Of a DNA stretch of 6,122 bases, positions 5,655 to 6,122 are shown piece after piece. The stretch's first letter is position 1. Every line of letters starts with the position of its first letter. Source of the DNA: Prevotellaceae bacterium (GTDB lineage Bacteria > Bacteroidota > Bacteroidia > Bacteroidales > UBA932); assembly GCA_031278135.1 (NCBI GenBank), contig JAITKY010000142.1:1-6122 (forward strand). The letters are read 5' to 3'. The translations under genes were made by a program, and so were the position numbers. The notes under the pieces were generated by a model, which was given only the letters and a program-made list of their open reading frames with translations, made no database searches and was not told the origin of the DNA.

Positions 5655-6122
5655 ATGAACTTATTTGAATATATCAGTTTAGGAATAACAGTCATCGGAA
5701 CGGTGGCGGGTGGTATATGGTGGTTGAGCAAAATAATAAATAGTTTGGTCAAATCAATCGTCGAAGTGAATACTAAAGTCGACAAGTTGGATGCTAAAGT
5801 CGACAAGTTGGATACTAAAATCGAGAATGTTAGTATAGAACTTAAAACGGATATCGAGAATGTTCATAAAGAACTTAAAACGGATATCGAGAATGTTCGT
5901 ATAGAACTTAAAACGGATATCGAGAATGTTCGTAAAGAACTTGAAACGGATATCGAGAATGTTCGTATAGAACTTAAAACGGATATCGAGAATGTTCGTA
6001 AAGAACTTAAAACGGATATCGAGAATGTTCGTATAGAACTTAAAACGGATATCGAGAATGTTCGTATAGAACTTAAAACGGATATCGAGAATGTTCGTAA
6101 AGAACTTAAAACGGATATCGAG
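5655..6122 (+). CDS. Membrane-anchored coiled-coil protein with 11-residue tandem repeats (3' end outside window)
   Basis: The frame runs open from ATG 5655 to the window edge, giving 156 residues with no stop. Residues about 4-25 are a single hydrophobic segment (FEYISLGITVIGTVAGGIWWL), followed by Lys26 and Lys33, so the rest is probably cytoplasmic (positive-inside inference). Two heptads, TKVDKLD and AKVDKLD (40-53), lead into 11-residue repeats beginning at residue 54: TKIENVSIELK, then units of the form TDIENVR[I/K]ELK. Nine full units and part of a tenth are visible. Hydrophobic residues fall at unit positions 3, 6 and 10 (3-4-4 spacing), the hendecad pattern of long straight or right-handed coiled coils. 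No enzymatic motif is seen. I do not recognise the family. A scaffold, spacer or tether role is only inference, and the missing C-terminus may hold a functional domain. It follows rmlA on the same strand but has its own likely promoter. Confidence 0.8.
   Translation, partial: MNLFEYISLGITVIGTVAGGIWWLSKIINSLVKSIVEVNTKVDKLDAKVDKLDTKIENVSIELKTDIENVHKELKTDIENVRIELKTDIENVRKELETDIENVRIELKTDIENVRKELKTDIENVRIELKTDIENVRIELKTDIENVRKELKTDIE
5772..5813 (+). repeat. Two 21-bp heptad repeats
   Basis: Two copies of a 21-bp unit (5772-5792 and 5793-5813) encode TKVDKLD and AKVDKLD. They differ only at the first base (ACT against GCT). V and L occupy the a and d positions of a classical heptad coiled coil, directly before the switch to the 33-bp repeats. 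Confidence 0.85.
5814..6122 (+). repeat. 33-bp in-frame tandem repeat array (at least 9 units, continuing past the window)
   Basis: Units begin at 5814, 5847, 5880, 5913, 5946, 5979, 6012, 6045, 6078 and 6111 (the last cut by the edge). From the second unit on, copies differ only at codon 7 (CAT or CGT), codon 8 (ATA or AAA) and once at codon 11 (GAA for AAA in unit 4). All these changes alter the amino acid and none is synonymous. Codon 8 alternates K,I,K,I,K,I through units 2-7, giving a 66-bp higher-order period that breaks at units 7-8 (I,I). Confidence 0.95.

Noticed and set aside
5814..6122. A CRISPR array, because of the regular 33-bp period.
   Set aside because: The units are directly adjacent with no variable spacers and stay in frame within a protein-coding gene.

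Overview
The window looks like a chromosomal segment of a Bacteroidetes (Bacteroidota) bacterium, probably of the Bacteroidales. No start codon has a convincing Shine-Dalgarno sequence. The intergenic DNA carries TAnnTTTG boxes, the -7 element used by the Bacteroidetes primary sigma factor. The protein families are also familiar in that phylum: a patatin fused to an outer-membrane barrel, ZupT, HisF and RmlA. The species cannot be named from the sequence alone.

Layout. Positions 1-437 contain no convincing gene. They hold a 15-bp perfect inverted repeat, a GC-rich island (about 62% GC over 151-210, against about 24% in 241-360) with nested complementary arms, and a strong hairpin terminator at 367-397. 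Positions 438-4539 are a tight four-gene minus-strand operon. In transcription order it encodes a small S4-domain RNA-binding protein, HisF, a ZupT-type ZIP metal transporter, and a secreted patatin-like phospholipase with a POTRA-like segment and a C-terminal outer-membrane barrel. The gaps are only 9, 6 and 13 nt. Positions 4540-4665 form a divergent promoter region. Positions 4666-5556 on the plus strand encode RmlA (glucose-1-phosphate thymidylyltransferase). From 5655 to the right edge runs an incomplete plus-strand gene for a membrane-anchored coiled-coil protein. It is built of two 21-bp (7-residue) units followed by at least nine 33-bp (11-residue) units that are almost identical at the DNA level.

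How the genes work together. The operon genes share no single pathway: RNA binding or ribosome-related work, histidine/purine-linked IGP synthesis, divalent metal uptake and an outer-membrane lipase. The grouping looks like co-expression of housekeeping genes rather than a dedicated system. RmlA makes dTDP-glucose for rhamnose and other cell-surface sugars, but its usual partners (rmlB, rmlC, rmlD) are not adjacent here. The least ordinary parts are the hendecad-repeat protein at the right edge and the structured, gene-free left end. I found no CRISPR array, tRNA, rRNA, transposase or recognisable defence system.
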